Assembly: GCF_003026495.1 (NCBI RefSeq)
Contig: NZ_PYMA01000019.1
Location: 1-64,000 of the forward strand
DNA from: Photobacterium sanctipauli
GTDB lineage: Bacteria > Pseudomonadota > Gammaproteobacteria > Enterobacterales > Vibrionaceae
DNA length: 64,000 nt
Reading direction: 5' to 3'
A program made the translations under genes and the position numbers. The notes below the pieces were generated by a model. That model was not told the DNA's origin. It worked only from the letters and a program-made list of their open reading frames with translations, and made no database searches. Below, one piece after another: positions 56,113-64,000 of the stretch (the first letter of the stretch is position 1; each line of letters begins with the position of its first letter).

Positions 56113-56415
56113 TATAATTAGCAACCACTTACTGCTATCCCCTATTCTCGCCAACCACTCCACTGCTTAAAATTCACCCAACCCATCACTTTTCCACCAG
56201 CCATTTTTGATAATTATTTTTAACATTATCAACAACGGTTATTGACCTTCTTCACAATACCCACTCTTGTAACACGGCTTTTTGTTAAGGGGTTGTATTT
56301 ATTAGATGCAAACACCATAACCCCTACTCCTTTAAGGGTATAACTCTCTCCAACGGACTGTTAACTGCAGAACGAGCAATTTTTGACTGATATAAACCAT
56401 TCTAGTGAGGGAAAC
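56113..56415 (+). promoter_or_regulatory. Upstream region of the Dcu transporter gene
   Basis: An AT-rich region with an 8-bp inverted repeat TTGATAAT-N10-ATTATCAA (56207-56232), a candidate operator about 185 bases before the ATG. No ORF. Confidence 0.45.
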
Positions 56416-57738
56416 ATGTTCTGGATTCACCTGTTATTACTGCTCGCTGTCATCTTGATCGGCATCCGCCACGGCGGTGTCGCCTTCGGCCTCCTTGGTG
56501 GCCTTGGCGTATCCGTGATGACATTTGTCTTTGGTATCGCCCCGGGTCAACCACCGGTCGGGGTTATGCTGATCATCTTGGCTGTGGTTGCCGCTTCGGC
56601 CACCTTGGAAGCAACCGGCGGCCTCAAGCTACTGGTTAAGTTTGCCGAGCGCCTGCTGCGCAAGCACCCAGAGCATGTGGTTTTCCTTGGCCCGCTTTGT
56701 ACCTATACCCTAACGGTGCTGGTTGGTACCGGCCACTCGGTATACCCGCTGCTGCCGGTTATTTATGATGTTGCCTACAAAAAAGGGATCCGTCCTGAGC
56801 GCCCAATGGCGATGGCAACCGTGGCTTCGCAAATGGGTATCACCGCCAGCCCAATCGCGGCAGCCGCCGCCGTGGTAATGGCGACGGCCATGGACAATAA
56901 CCTGGATATTAACCTTATCAACGTCCTGATGGTCACCATCCCCGCGACACTGGGCGGCCTGCTGATTGGTTGCTTGTGGAGCCTTAAGCGCGGCAAGGAT
57001 TTGGATCAAGACCCAGAATTTCAAGCTCGCCTACAAGATGAAGAGTTCCGCGCTAGCCTGATTGACCCAGAGCAAGAGGGCTCAGACGAAGAGGAAGCCG
57101 AGCACCACCGTACTGCGAAACGCGGCCTAACCGTGTTCCTACTGGGTATCCTATCGGTGGTCATTATCGCCCTGTTCAGCAAGCAGTTGCTGCCGCAAGG
57201 TGTCGGGATGTCGGTTGCTATCCAGTTTATGATGCTATCGGTGGGTGCGGTGATCCTCCTAACCACCAAAATTGCCCCGAAGCGCATCGTTAACAGCAAT
57301 GTCTTTATTGCCGGCATGAGTGCGGTGATCACCATCTTTGGTATTGCATGGTTCAGCGACACCATCATCGGCCACCACAAGGAATACTTGGTCGACTTGG
57401 TCAGCGGTATGGTCAACGTCTACCCGTGGTCATTCGCCTTCGCCATGTTCTTTGTGTCGGTATTCCTGAAAAGTCAGGCTGCGGTACTCACCATTATGCT
57501 GCCACTTGGCTTTGCGCTGGGTATTGACCCTGCGGTGCTGATCGGTGTCCTACCGGCTTGTTATGCTTACTTCTTCTTCCCGTTCTACCCTAGCGATCTG
57601 GCTGCTATCAGCTTTGACCGCTCCGGCACCACGGCAATTGGTAAGTATGTACTTAACCACAGCTTCATGATCCCAGGCTTCATTGGTGTTGGCTCGGCCA
57701 CCATTATTGGTTACTTCATCTCGATGGTGGTGAACTAA
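56416..57738 (+). CDS. Dcu-type C4-dicarboxylate transporter
   Basis: A 440-residue inner-membrane carrier with about 12 hydrophobic segments and an acidic central loop (residues about 205-240). It follows DcuA/DcuB: FGLLGGLGVSVMTFVFGI, LEATGGLKLLVKFAERLLRKHP, MATVASQMGITASPIAAAAAVV, and the end GTTAIGKYVLNHSFMIPGFIGV. DcuA/B exchange fumarate, succinate, malate or aspartate under anaerobic conditions. ATG 56416 follows GAGGG; a TTG 33 bases upstream is rejected. It sits after ackA-pta, in the place where yfcC stands in E. coli. Confidence 0.88.
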   Translation: MFWIHLLLLLAVILIGIRHGGVAFGLLGGLGVSVMTFVFGIAPGQPPVGVMLIILAVVAASATLEATGGLKLLVKFAERLLRKHPEHVVFLGPLCTYTLTVLVGTGHSVYPLLPVIYDVAYKKGIRPERPMAMATVASQMGITASPIAAAAAVVMATAMDNNLDINLINVLMVTIPATLGGLLIGCLWSLKRGKDLDQDPEFQARLQDEEFRASLIDPEQEGSDEEEAEHHRTAKRGLTVFLLGILSVVIIALFSKQLLPQGVGMSVAIQFMMLSVGAVILLTTKIAPKRIVNSNVFIAGMSAVITIFGIAWFSDTIIGHHKEYLVDLVSGMVNVYPWSFAFAMFFVSVFLKSQAAVLTIMLPLGFALGIDPAVLIGVLPACYAYFFFPFYPSDLAAISFDRSGTTAIGKYVLNHSFMIPGFIGVGSATIIGYFISMVVN

Positions 57739-57770
57739 GTTAATACCGAGCTAAGCCAATCCGGAAATAA

Positions 57771-57797
57771 AAAAAGGCCGCTACACAGGTAGCGGCC
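57771..57797 (-). terminator. Terminator of focA
   Basis: A 9-bp stem GGCCGCTAC/GTAGCGGCC with loop ACAG. On the minus strand it is followed by seven T. It ends focA and may also stop the convergent Dcu transcript. Confidence 0.88.
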
Positions 57798-57904
57798 AAC
57801 GTCAGACTCGAATCACGACAAAAATGATAGCGACAAGTTATCGCCTTTAAACGTAGAAACTTCCAAACTCAATCTAGTGGTATCTATCCAGTCACCCGGA
57901 TAGG

Positions 57905-58750
57905 TTATTTACCGCGTAGGTAAATGATCCAATACCCCATGCCGACAAACACCCCACCACCAATGATGTTGCCGATAGTCACAGGGATCAGGTTATTGAT
58001 AATAAAGTTGCTCATGGTCAGGTCGGCAAAATCTGCCGGGTTCATGCCACTCATTTGCCAAAACTCAGGAGACGCTAATGCCTTAATACCGATAGCCATT
58101 GGCACCTGAAACATATTGGCAATGCAGTGCTCAAAACCCGAGGACACAAACATTGCCACTGGCAAAATCATCACCAAAATCTTATCTGTCAGGGTGCGGC
58201 CACTGAACGTCATCCACACCGCCACACACACCAATACGTTACACATGATGCCAAGGGCAACCGCCTGCGAAAAATCATGGTGCAGCTTATGCTGGGCTAT
58301 TTGCATGGCATTGATCCCCACCAAGCCGCCACCAGACATATACTGCTTACTCACCAGCATGATGCCGACCAACAGCAAGGCACCGATAAGGTTACCAATG
58401 TAGACAACACCCCAGTTTAGGCACAAGCTTTTCCAGCTGATCTTGCCGCTGGCACGGGCGACCAATGTCAGCACCGAGCTGGTAAACAACTCACCACCGG
58501 TGATCACTACCAAAATCAAGCCCAAGCTAAACGCCAAGCCGCCAATAAAGCGAGACATCCCCCAAGGCATGTCGCCCGCCCCCGTGGTGACCGTGGTATA
58601 GAAGACGAAGGCAATACCAATATGCATGCCGGCAGTGATCGCCAGCAACAACGACTTCATCGGATCTTTGGTGGCCTTGCCCACACCTACCTCGGCCGCT
58701 TTCTCCGCCATTTGCGGCGGCAACAACGAATCAAACTGATTCTGACACAT
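57905..58750 (-). CDS. focA: Formate channel FocA
   Basis: A 281-residue FNT-family channel, collinear with E. coli FocA (285): NQFDSLLPPQMAEKAAEVGV at the start, GELFTSSVL with the selectivity threonine, SGFEHCIANMF with the pore histidine, and GNIIGGGVFVG. It moves formate across the inner membrane as a pentamer. ATG 58750 gives the family's usual N-terminus; ATG 58771 is an alternative. It is about 37 kb from pflB, unlike the focA-pflB operon of enteric bacteria, and is the conventional counterpart of the FocA-CBS fusion. Confidence 0.93.
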   Translation of the reverse strand: MCQNQFDSLLPPQMAEKAAEVGVGKATKDPMKSLLLAITAGMHIGIAFVFYTTVTTGAGDMPWGMSRFIGGLAFSLGLILVVITGGELFTSSVLTLVARASGKISWKSLCLNWGVVYIGNLIGALLLVGIMLVSKQYMSGGGLVGINAMQIAQHKLHHDFSQAVALGIMCNVLVCVAVWMTFSGRTLTDKILVMILPVAMFVSSGFEHCIANMFQVPMAIGIKALASPEFWQMSGMNPADFADLTMSNFIINNLIPVTIGNIIGGGVFVGMGYWIIYLRGK

Positions 58751-59110
58751 ATTGTTCTGCACCTGACACATCTTGAAACATATTAAGAAAAAGAGGCGCG
58801 CATATTGGCTTTTATCACACAAATATTCAAGGGGTTCCCAAAGCAATAATTCGAAATATACGAGGCCATTATTCGGATAAACCGAATCAACAGATAATGT
58901 AAACATCATTCAACATTTCAATGACGCCGATGATCCAATCAAGCAATAATGCCATCACATGCAAAAGGCAGCATAAGAGGCAAACGCCATAACAGCAGAT
59001 TAGGCAACTAGGAAAAGCAGAAACGAAAAAGCCACCCGAAGGTGGCTAAAAATAAATATTATTGTTATTGCATAGCTGGTTTTTCTACACGCCGTCGCTA
59101 TTTTGAACCG
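58751..59110 (-). promoter_or_regulatory. focA upstream region
   Basis: A gene-free region. ATTCGG-N5-CCGAAT (58871-58887) is an inverted repeat about 120 bases before focA and a possible operator. A terminator for the preceding HTH-like gene lies at 59030-59047. Confidence 0.45.
59026..59047 (-). terminator. Terminator of the HTH-like gene
   Basis: AGCCACC-CGAA-GGTGGCT forms a 7-bp stem. On the minus strand the hairpin is followed by TTTTCG. Confidence 0.8.
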
Positions 59111-59452
59111 CTACTTGACCAAATCAGGCCATAGGTAGCGCACATTCTGGCTTCTATCCGGCTTTATGTTCTCACGGGTTTGCAGAAACTTCTCTAGCTT
59201 GAATTCCTGCTGAGGCTTTGCGCTCGTTCGCTTACTGATAGTGAGCTTGGTAATCCAATGGCCTGTATCTGGACGCTTTTGACGCTTCACATCTACTTGG
59301 TAATACCAGGCGTTATCAGCTTCATGACGAATTCGGTGCAAAATGTTACTCGCCCGCCGAGGTGATACCGCAAAAGCTTCGGCAATATCATGATGGGAAA
59401 TCGCCTTTTCTAATTGTGCCCCCCAGTTAATCACTTGTTCTTTCAATGACAT
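59111..59452 (-). CDS. Small putative HTH protein (CaiF/GrlA-like?)
   Basis: A 113-residue basic protein. Residues about 10-45 (NWGAQLEKAISHHDIAEAFAVSPRRASNILHRIRHEAD) read as a helix-turn-helix with the pattern seen in CaiF/GrlA-type regulators, followed by a basic, beta-rich half. The assignment is tentative. It lies upstream of focA on the same strand, separated by a terminator, and could regulate it or unrelated genes. AGAAAG precedes the ATG. Confidence 0.5.
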   Translation of the reverse strand: MSLKEQVINWGAQLEKAISHHDIAEAFAVSPRRASNILHRIRHEADNAWYYQVDVKRQKRPDTGHWITKLTISKRTSAKPQQEFKLEKFLQTRENIKPDRSQNVRYLWPDLVK

Positions 59453-59747
59453 CTTTCTACCCTCACTCTCGTCATGCCCAACCCAACTTTGGGATAAGGG
59501 TCACACTTTGAGGATGATGGTAGCGGCAGTTTTTCCGATGTCTCCTTTTATATTCTTATATTGGCTTATCAGGTTTACTTCCGTTGAAATCAGTTTTTTG
59601 AACAACGTAAGATATTGAAAATTAAAAACTTAAAATCAAAACAAAAAAAGATAAAACAAAAATAAATCGAATCTGATTAACCTGTTTTCATTCTGATTAA
59701 TCGGAAAAATCCAATATGGCGAAACGGTTACGCCAATCCCTCAGATC
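59453..59747. promoter_or_regulatory. A-tract-rich region with direct repeats
   Basis: A very AT-rich region with several A tracts (about 59620-59670), which would be curved. TCTGATTAA occurs twice, at 59672 and 59692, 20 bases apart. This is the upstream region of the HTH-like gene. No ORF. Confidence 0.5.
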
Positions 59748-59773
59748 AAAAAAGGCGGCCAAGCCGCCTTTTC
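59748..59773 (-). terminator. Terminator of yfcE
   Basis: Stem AAAGGCGG with CCGCCTTT around CCAAG. On the minus strand the hairpin is followed by TTTTTTGATC. Confidence 0.85.
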
Positions 59774-59800
59774 TTTATGCCACCAGCAATGAATATCTGA

Positions 59801-60349
59801 TTACACCAGTTCAACCTGGCAAATCACCTCGTTTTCAAACGACACAACCTTCAGAGTATTGTCTTCCAGCAAGCCAAAGCTCGCTTGGTACTCGCCGCGA
59901 GGGATGGTGACGGATCCTGGGTTGAAGGCAAACAAGTCACCTTTCTTTTCAGCCACAGGTAGGTGTGTGTGCCCCGAGACCACGACATCACCATCACGCA
60001 AGCGTGGGTGCTTTTCACTGTTATACAGGTGGCCATGGGTTAGGAACAGGCGGCGGCCATTTGGCAACAATACCAAGTTGTAATCTGCCATCATTGGAAA
60101 CTCCAACAGCATCTGATCAACATCGCTATCGCAGTTGCCCCTTACCGCGGTAATTTTTTCAGCATGCTGGTTCAGCAGTTCGGCAACCTCAATCGGGGCA
60201 TAGCCCGCTGGCAACGCATTGCGCGGGCCATGGTTTAATACGTCACCCAGCAAAATAAGGTGGTCGGCACCACTTTGCTCAAATGCAGCAAGTGTACGGC
60301 GGGTGCTCTCGGCACAACCGTGGATATCAGAAGCAAAAAACAATTTCAT
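59801..60349 (-). CDS. yfcE: Phosphodiesterase YfcE
   Basis: A 182-residue metallophosphoesterase collinear with E. coli YfcE (184). The metal ligands are visible in SDIHG, GDVLNHGPRN, RGNCDSDVD and GHTH. E. coli YfcE hydrolyses phosphodiester substrates such as bis-pNPP; the physiological substrate is unknown. It lies 78 bp after the CBS gene on the same strand and could be cotranscribed. Confidence 0.93.
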   Translation of the reverse strand: MKLFFASDIHGCAESTRRTLAAFEQSGADHLILLGDVLNHGPRNALPAGYAPIEVAELLNQHAEKITAVRGNCDSDVDQMLLEFPMMADYNLVLLPNGRRLFLTHGHLYNSEKHPRLRDGDVVVSGHTHLPVAEKKGDLFAFNPGSVTIPRGEYQASFGLLEDNTLKVVSFENEVICQVELV

Positions 60350-60428
60350 GATAGGGTTTCTTTTCCAGCAAGATCTGGCGCCGATCCTACACCTAAGCCC
60401 GGCATAATGCCATTGCCACTGGTACGGT

Positions 60429-60830
60429 TTACTCCCGCAACATACCGTTCAGCACAATGTTGTTATAGCTGACCATGCCTTGAATTTTCCCGTCTTCGAT
60501 TACCGGAGCCCGGCTGATCCCAAAGCGCTCGAACAACCTGGCACAATAGCGCACATCCATACTGGCATTCACCGATAGCGCCGGTTTCGTCATGATTTCA
60601 TACACATTGGTTCGCTCTGGTGAGCGATCTAACGCCAACACTTTTTTAGCAATGTCATTCATTAGCACAATGCCGTATTCATCATCCGCATGGCGCTTGT
60701 TGATGATGAGCGCCTTGATCTGTTTTTGTTGGGCAATGCGGATGGCCTCGGCGACGGTGATCACCCCTTCGACCACGGCATATTGATCCATCATGACATC
60801 GCGTACCCTGACCAAGCTTTCATTACTCAT
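60429..60830 (-). CDS. CBS-pair protein of the PII/DUF1538 operon
   Basis: A 133-residue soluble protein built from two CBS motifs: residues about 8-65 (VRDVMMDQYAVVEGVITVAEAIR) and about 75-130 (YEIMTKPALSVNASMDVRYC, ISRAPVIEDGKIQGMVSYNNIV). It should bind adenine nucleotides. Its ATG overlaps the stop of the PII-like gene (ATGA). It is the last gene of the operon before yfcE. It is not the same CBS subtype as the formate-cluster proteins, since it lacks the LYPTT insert. Confidence 0.87.
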   Translation of the reverse strand: MSNESLVRVRDVMMDQYAVVEGVITVAEAIRIAQQKQIKALIINKRHADDEYGIVLMNDIAKKVLALDRSPERTNVYEIMTKPALSVNASMDVRYCARLFERFGISRAPVIEDGKIQGMVSYNNIVLNGMLRE

Positions 60831-61177
60831 AACTTTGCCTCTACCACTTTGGTCAATGTTTCCACTTGGTGAGCCACGCCCACCGCGTCTTCTATATCAA
60901 GCTGCACTGCGATTCCCTGCCCCGATTCGGTGTCAAACTCACCGACTCGCTCAATGGTTTCGAGCACAGTCCTGGCCAGGTGCTCCTCCACTACAAACAA
61001 AATTACGTCACGCTGTATTTCAAGGCTCAGGCCAAAGAAGGTCTTCTTCTTGTTTAACCCTTCGCCCCGGGCATTATTGATCACAGTGGCACCCGTCGCG
61101 CCCGCTTCGCGGGCCGCATCAAGCACAGCATCGGTTTTCAAGTCTTCAACAAAGGCCAATAACAACTTAAAGCGCAT
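60827..61177 (-). CDS. PII-like signalling protein
   Basis: A 116-residue protein with the ferredoxin-like PII fold: RFKLLLAFVEDLKTDAVLDAAREAGATGATVINNARG, then a T-loop region (GEGLNKKKTFFGLSLEI) and a C-terminal RVGEFDTESGQGIAVQLDIEDAVGV. It lacks the canonical GlnB uridylylation tyrosine motif, so it belongs to the broader PII-like group that binds nucleotides or small anions as trimers. ATG 61177 follows AGGGAG. The first 11 bases overlap the DUF1538 gene and the stop overlaps the CBS start. Confidence 0.87.
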   Translation of the reverse strand: MRFKLLLAFVEDLKTDAVLDAAREAGATGATVINNARGEGLNKKKTFFGLSLEIQRDVILFVVEEHLARTVLETIERVGEFDTESGQGIAVQLDIEDAVGVAHQVETLTKVVEAKL

Positions 61178-61961
61178 CTCCCTCTCTCCTTCTCGCCTGC
61201 CACACCGATAATTGGGCATAGCCCATTACAGTGATCATCGGGAACAGGCTGGCAAACGCAATTAAACCGAACCCATCTAACATCGGATTTCGCCCCGGCA
61301 CCGATGATGCCAGCCCCAGGCCGAGTGCCGTCACTATCGGCACCGTCACAGTAGAGGTGGTCACCCCACCCGAATCATATGCCAGCGGTACTATCGTCTT
61401 GGGGGCGAAATAGGTTTGGATCACCACCAACACATAGCCAACCAAGATGTAATAGTGCAGCGGATCGCCTGCCACTATCCGGTAGCTACCCAGCGAGATA
61501 CCAAATGCGACCCCAAGGGCTACTGCGATACGCAGGCCATTCACTTTAATCGTGCCGCCAGAAACTTGGTTGGCCTTGATCGCCACGGCGATCAACGACG
61601 GCTCGGCAATGGTAGTACTGAACCCAATAGCCGCCGCAAACAAATACACCCAATAGTATTCAGACCAATGCACCACCTCCGGCACCAGCTCGTCAGAGTC
61701 AAACAAGAAATCCAACGCCGTCAGCTGCATCGCCATCGACTCACCAAGCGGAAACAAGGCCAATTCAAGCCCCATCAAAAACAGGGCGAGCCCTAAAATG
61801 ACGTATACAAAGCCCAATACTATTTTGGGCCAATTTGTCACCGGACGACGCAAAACCGCTAGCTGGAAGCCGAAAATAATCACGGCAATAGGAAAGACAT
61901 CGCGTACTGTCGATAACAGCGTGTCGATAAAATGTGATGTCATTTCTACTACACCCAGCAT
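61167..61961 (-). CDS. DUF1538 membrane protein B
   Basis: A 264-residue inner-membrane protein with six or seven hydrophobic segments. The family hallmark GLELALFPLGESMA is near residue 65, followed by TTIAEPSLIAVA, and [25 protein letters not shown] near the end. It aligns along its length with the next gene, so the two are tandem paralogues. The family (DUF1538, PF07556 in memory) has no established function; the GGVTTSTxTVP loop suggests an ion or solute path. It overlaps the PII-like gene by 11 bases. Confidence 0.82.
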   Translation of the reverse strand: MLGVVEMTSHFIDTLLSTVRDVFPIAVIIFGFQLAVLRRPVTNWPKIVLGFVYVILGLALFLMGLELALFPLGESMAMQLTALDFLFDSDELVPEVVHWSEYYWVYLFAAAIGFSTTIAEPSLIAVAIKANQVSGGTIKVNGLRIAVALGVAFGISLGSYRIVAGDPLHYYILVGYVLVVIQTYFAPKTIVPLAYDSGGVTTSTVTVPIVTALGLGLASSVPGRNPMLDGFGLIAFASLFPMITVMGYAQLSVWQARRREGDAL

Positions 61962-61975
61962 CCTAAATTATCCCC

Positions 61976-62710
61976 CTAGTGCATGACCATGCCGTAGCCC
62001 ATGACAAAGATCATGGGTGTGAGCGAGGCGAAAGCAATCAGGCCAAAGCCATCAACCATCGGGTTACGCCCCTTGATAGACGAGGCCAAGCCAACACCAA
62101 GCGCCGCGACCAAGGGGACAGTGATCGTTGATGTGGTCACGCCGCCTGAATCATAGGCGATGCCCACAATCGTCGGCGGGGCAAACCATGTCATTAGCAT
62201 GACCATCAAGTACCCGCCAATGATCATCCAGTGAATTGGCCAGCCTTTAAGAATTCGGATCACCCCAAGCATGATGGCAATACCCACCGACAACGCGACG
62301 GTTAACCGCAACCCGTTGGCATACTCAGCCTGTGCCTGCTTGTCCACCGCGATTAGGCCGCCTTCCGCAGCCACCTCAGCAGCTTCTGCCGCCACTGCAG
62401 TCAGTGCGGGCTCGGCAATGGTGGTGCCAAAGCCAAGACAGAAAGCATAAAACAGCAACCAGCTTACACTGCCTTTGCTAGCAAACGAACGGGCCATGGA
62501 TTCACCAATCGGAAACAACCCCAGCTCCAAGCCATAAACGAACAGGGTCAAGCCCAAAATCACAAATAAGAGCCCGAGCAAAATAGGGGCGAGGTGAGGC
62601 ATCGGTTGCTGCAGCACAACCAATTGAAAGAAGCCAATCACGACAATGATCGGCAGCAAGTCGCGAAAGCTGGAAAACATGGATTTGAGCAAAGCAAGCA
62701 TAATGGTCAT
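61976..62710 (-). CDS. DUF1538 membrane protein A
   Basis: A 244-residue polytopic inner-membrane protein, paralogue of the downstream gene: [26 protein letters not shown] and [25 protein letters not shown] are shared. A distinctive alanine/glutamate stretch ([12 protein letters not shown]) replaces the partner's central loop. ATG 62710 is chosen because AAGGAGG lies five bases before it; ATG 62731 has a weaker site. It heads the operon DUF1538-DUF1538-PII-CBS. Confidence 0.83.
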   Translation of the reverse strand: MTIMLALLKSMFSSFRDLLPIIVVIGFFQLVVLQQPMPHLAPILLGLLFVILGLTLFVYGLELGLFPIGESMARSFASKGSVSWLLFYAFCLGFGTTIAEPALTAVAAEAAEVAAEGGLIAVDKQAQAEYANGLRLTVALSVGIAIMLGVIRILKGWPIHWMIIGGYLMVMLMTWFAPPTIVGIAYDSGGVTTSTITVPLVAALGVGLASSIKGRNPMVDGFGLIAFASLTPMIFVMGYGMVMH

Positions 62711-62956
62711 GATGTCCTCCTTGGCAGCCATTCCCCTTAATGCTTGGGTATACCTATAAGGTACTCCTCATTAACATTTAGACACAGTCTTTGTTGACCA
62801 GCACGAGAGCTTGCCCACACTCTTTTTTCTCCCCCTTATGCCATCCAGCCATACAGACAACAGCAGCCGCGACGAAGTCATTCAATTCACTAGATAAAGT
62901 GATCGTTATCTTGGGTATACTTGTATCTACGGTTAGTCTCTTTGTAAGGAAGCCTG

Positions 62957-63862
62957 ATGAATATTCTCGTGACCGGTGGTACTGGTTTGATTGGCAAGGC
63001 ATTAATTAGCCAACTGCATAATTGCAATATCACCGTATTAAGCCGTAACCCCCAACAAGCCAGCCAACAGCTCGGGGCGAGCGTCAAGGCCATTGCCAGC
63101 TTGGATCAACTTGATGATCTCGACCCATTCGATGCCGTCATCAACCTCGCAGGCGAGCCCATCATCAACAAGCGCTGGACCGATAACCAAAAAGAAAAAA
63201 TACGCCAGAGCCGATGGGGCCTAACCCAGACATTGGTCGATAAGTGCCATGCCGGTAGCAATCCCCCGCACACCTTTATTAGCGGCTCTGCCGTGGGGAT
63301 CTACGGCAACCAGCATGAAGAGACCATCACCGAAGACTTTAATATTGGCGCGCAAGTGAAGGCCGATGACTTTGCCCACCAAGTTTGCCAGCAGTGGGAA
63401 TACATTGCGCTCAAAGCCCAATCGGAGCAAACCCGCGTTTGCCTGCTACGTACCGGTATTGTGCTGGCCAAACAAGGCGGGGCCCTGGCCAAGATGCTAC
63501 CGCCGTACCAACTCGGCCTCGGCGGACCAATTGGTAGTGGCAAACAGTACTTTCCTTGGATCCATATCGAAGACATGGTGCAAGCCATCTTGTTTTTGCT
63601 CCACACCCCGCACACCGAGGGTGCCTTCAACCTAACAGCACCTGAGCCGGTGACCAACAAGGTGTTTAGCCAAGCCTTGGCCAAAACACTACGCCGCCCA
63701 CACTTGCTGTTCACCCCCGCCTTTGTCCTCAAGGCGGCACTGGGCGAAGCATCAAGCCTATTGCTTGATGGCCAGCGGGCGATCCCCGCCAAGCTAGAGC
63801 AATTCGGCTATACCTTCCGCCATCCGCAACTTGGGGAAGCGTTGGAGGATCTCCTGAACTAA
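62957..63862 (+). CDS. yfcH: TIGR01777-family epimerase YfcH
   Basis: A 301-residue NAD(P)-binding SDR-like protein. The N-terminal Rossmann motif is VTGGTGLIGKAL. INLAGEPI and RWTDNQKEKIRQSR are hallmarks of the YfcH/SulA-homologue family, and a DUF1731-type C-terminus follows (LLFTPAFVLKAALGEASSLLLDGQRAIPAKL). AAGGA precedes the ATG. The substrate is unknown. Confidence 0.93.
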   Translation: MNILVTGGTGLIGKALISQLHNCNITVLSRNPQQASQQLGASVKAIASLDQLDDLDPFDAVINLAGEPIINKRWTDNQKEKIRQSRWGLTQTLVDKCHAGSNPPHTFISGSAVGIYGNQHEETITEDFNIGAQVKADDFAHQVCQQWEYIALKAQSEQTRVCLLRTGIVLAKQGGALAKMLPPYQLGLGGPIGSGKQYFPWIHIEDMVQAILFLLHTPHTEGAFNLTAPEPVTNKVFSQALAKTLRRPHLLFTPAFVLKAALGEASSLLLDGQRAIPAKLEQFGYTFRHPQLGEALEDLLN

Positions 63863-63874
63863 CCAATGCAAATT

Positions 63875-63907
63875 GAAAGAGGGGAAGCCATGCTTCCCCT
63901 CTTTCAT
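63875..63907 (+). terminator. Terminator after yfcH
   Basis: A 14-bp perfect stem (GAAAGAGGGGAAGC with GCTTCCCCTCTTTC) with a 3-nt loop (CAT), followed by ATT. Very stable and probably shared with the convergent partial gene. Confidence 0.8.
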
Positions 63908-63930
63908 TAACCGCTAATGCATCACTTCGG

Positions 63931-64000
63931 CTAGCCTTTAATTGGCAGCAACAGTTCGTGCAGCATCGAGCGGATGATCAGCACCACGAGTAACAAGGAT
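63931..64000 (-). CDS. Partial gene, C-terminus of a membrane protein
   Basis: The minus strand reads open from the window edge to a TAG at 63931-63933. The 22 visible residues are strongly hydrophobic and then basic (SLLLVVLIIRSMLHELLLP followed by IKG), like the last helix of a membrane protein. The family cannot be told from so little, and another frame with a TAA stop is also open over part of the stretch. Confidence 0.45.
   Translation of the reverse strand, partial: SLLLVVLIIRSMLHELLLPIKG

Overview
The window reads as a stretch of chromosome from a marine gamma-proteobacterium of the family Vibrionaceae, with a Photobacterium-like relative the best guess. The basis is close similarity, judged by eye, to E. 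coli and Vibrio housekeeping proteins (Tpx, XthA, GrxB, YcaO, YfbU, YfbV, AckA, Pta, YfcE, YfcH), a protein resembling the Vibrio chitooligosaccharide-binding protein CBP, a DUF3360-type permease, and codon bias typical of highly expressed genes in pflB, ackA and pta. No rRNA, CRISPR array, insertion sequence, prophage or integron was seen. The window looks like core chromosome with some unusual accessory operons.

Layout. 1-310: two tandem tRNA-Tyr genes in 152-bp direct repeats, ending in a terminator. 0.4-5.6 kb: a response regulator-TPR protein, then redox and repair genes (yqjG-type reductase, tpx, xthA, grxB). 5.7-8.8 kb: a basic amino-acid ABC importer. 9.1-14.2 kb: an orphan CBP-like solute-binding protein, an ArsR regulator, and a YfcC-type transporter with an M20 dipeptidase. 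14.6-16.3 kb: ycaO. 16.8-31.3 kb: a long block centred on formate: DUF3360 permease, pflB, pflA, a LysR regulator, a CBS-domain protein, an unrecognised polytopic membrane protein, an OFA-family MFS transporter, a FocA formate channel fused to a CBS module, and fhs. 31.4-33 kb: a CbiM-like membrane protein and yfbU. 33.1-38.0 kb: a PgtC-PgtB-PgtA-like sensory operon. 38.1-40.0 kb: two outer-membrane channels. 40.5-46.3 kb: rlmA, a ChaN-like lipoprotein, a TrpXYZ-like ABC transporter and a DUF6172 protein. 46.4-51.6 kb: an RND efflux operon with its TetR regulator and an AcrR-type operator. 51.7-57.7 kb: yfbV, ackA, pta and a Dcu-type transporter. 57.9-62.7 kb: a conventional focA, a small HTH-like protein, yfcE, and a tightly packed operon of two DUF1538 membrane proteins, a PII-like protein and a CBS protein. 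62.9-64 kb: yfcH and the end of a further gene.

How the genes fit together. Pyruvate formate-lyase (PflB, activated by PflA) splits pyruvate into acetyl-CoA and formate. Pta-AckA turns acetyl-CoA into acetate and ATP. Formate could leave or re-enter through the FocA-CBS fusion, the separate FocA, or the OFA transporter, and could be captured as 10-formyl-tetrahydrofolate by Fhs, whose promoter carries a near-perfect PurR box. An FNR-like site precedes the DUF3360-pfl genes. The fusion of a formate channel to a CBS (nucleotide-sensing) module, with a stand-alone paralogue of that same module 4 kb away beside an unknown membrane protein, suggests formate or anion flux gated by cellular energy state. 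This and the DUF1538/PII/CBS operon are the strongest candidates for undescribed systems. Family names were assigned from memory of family sequences and visible motifs, because no database search could be run.
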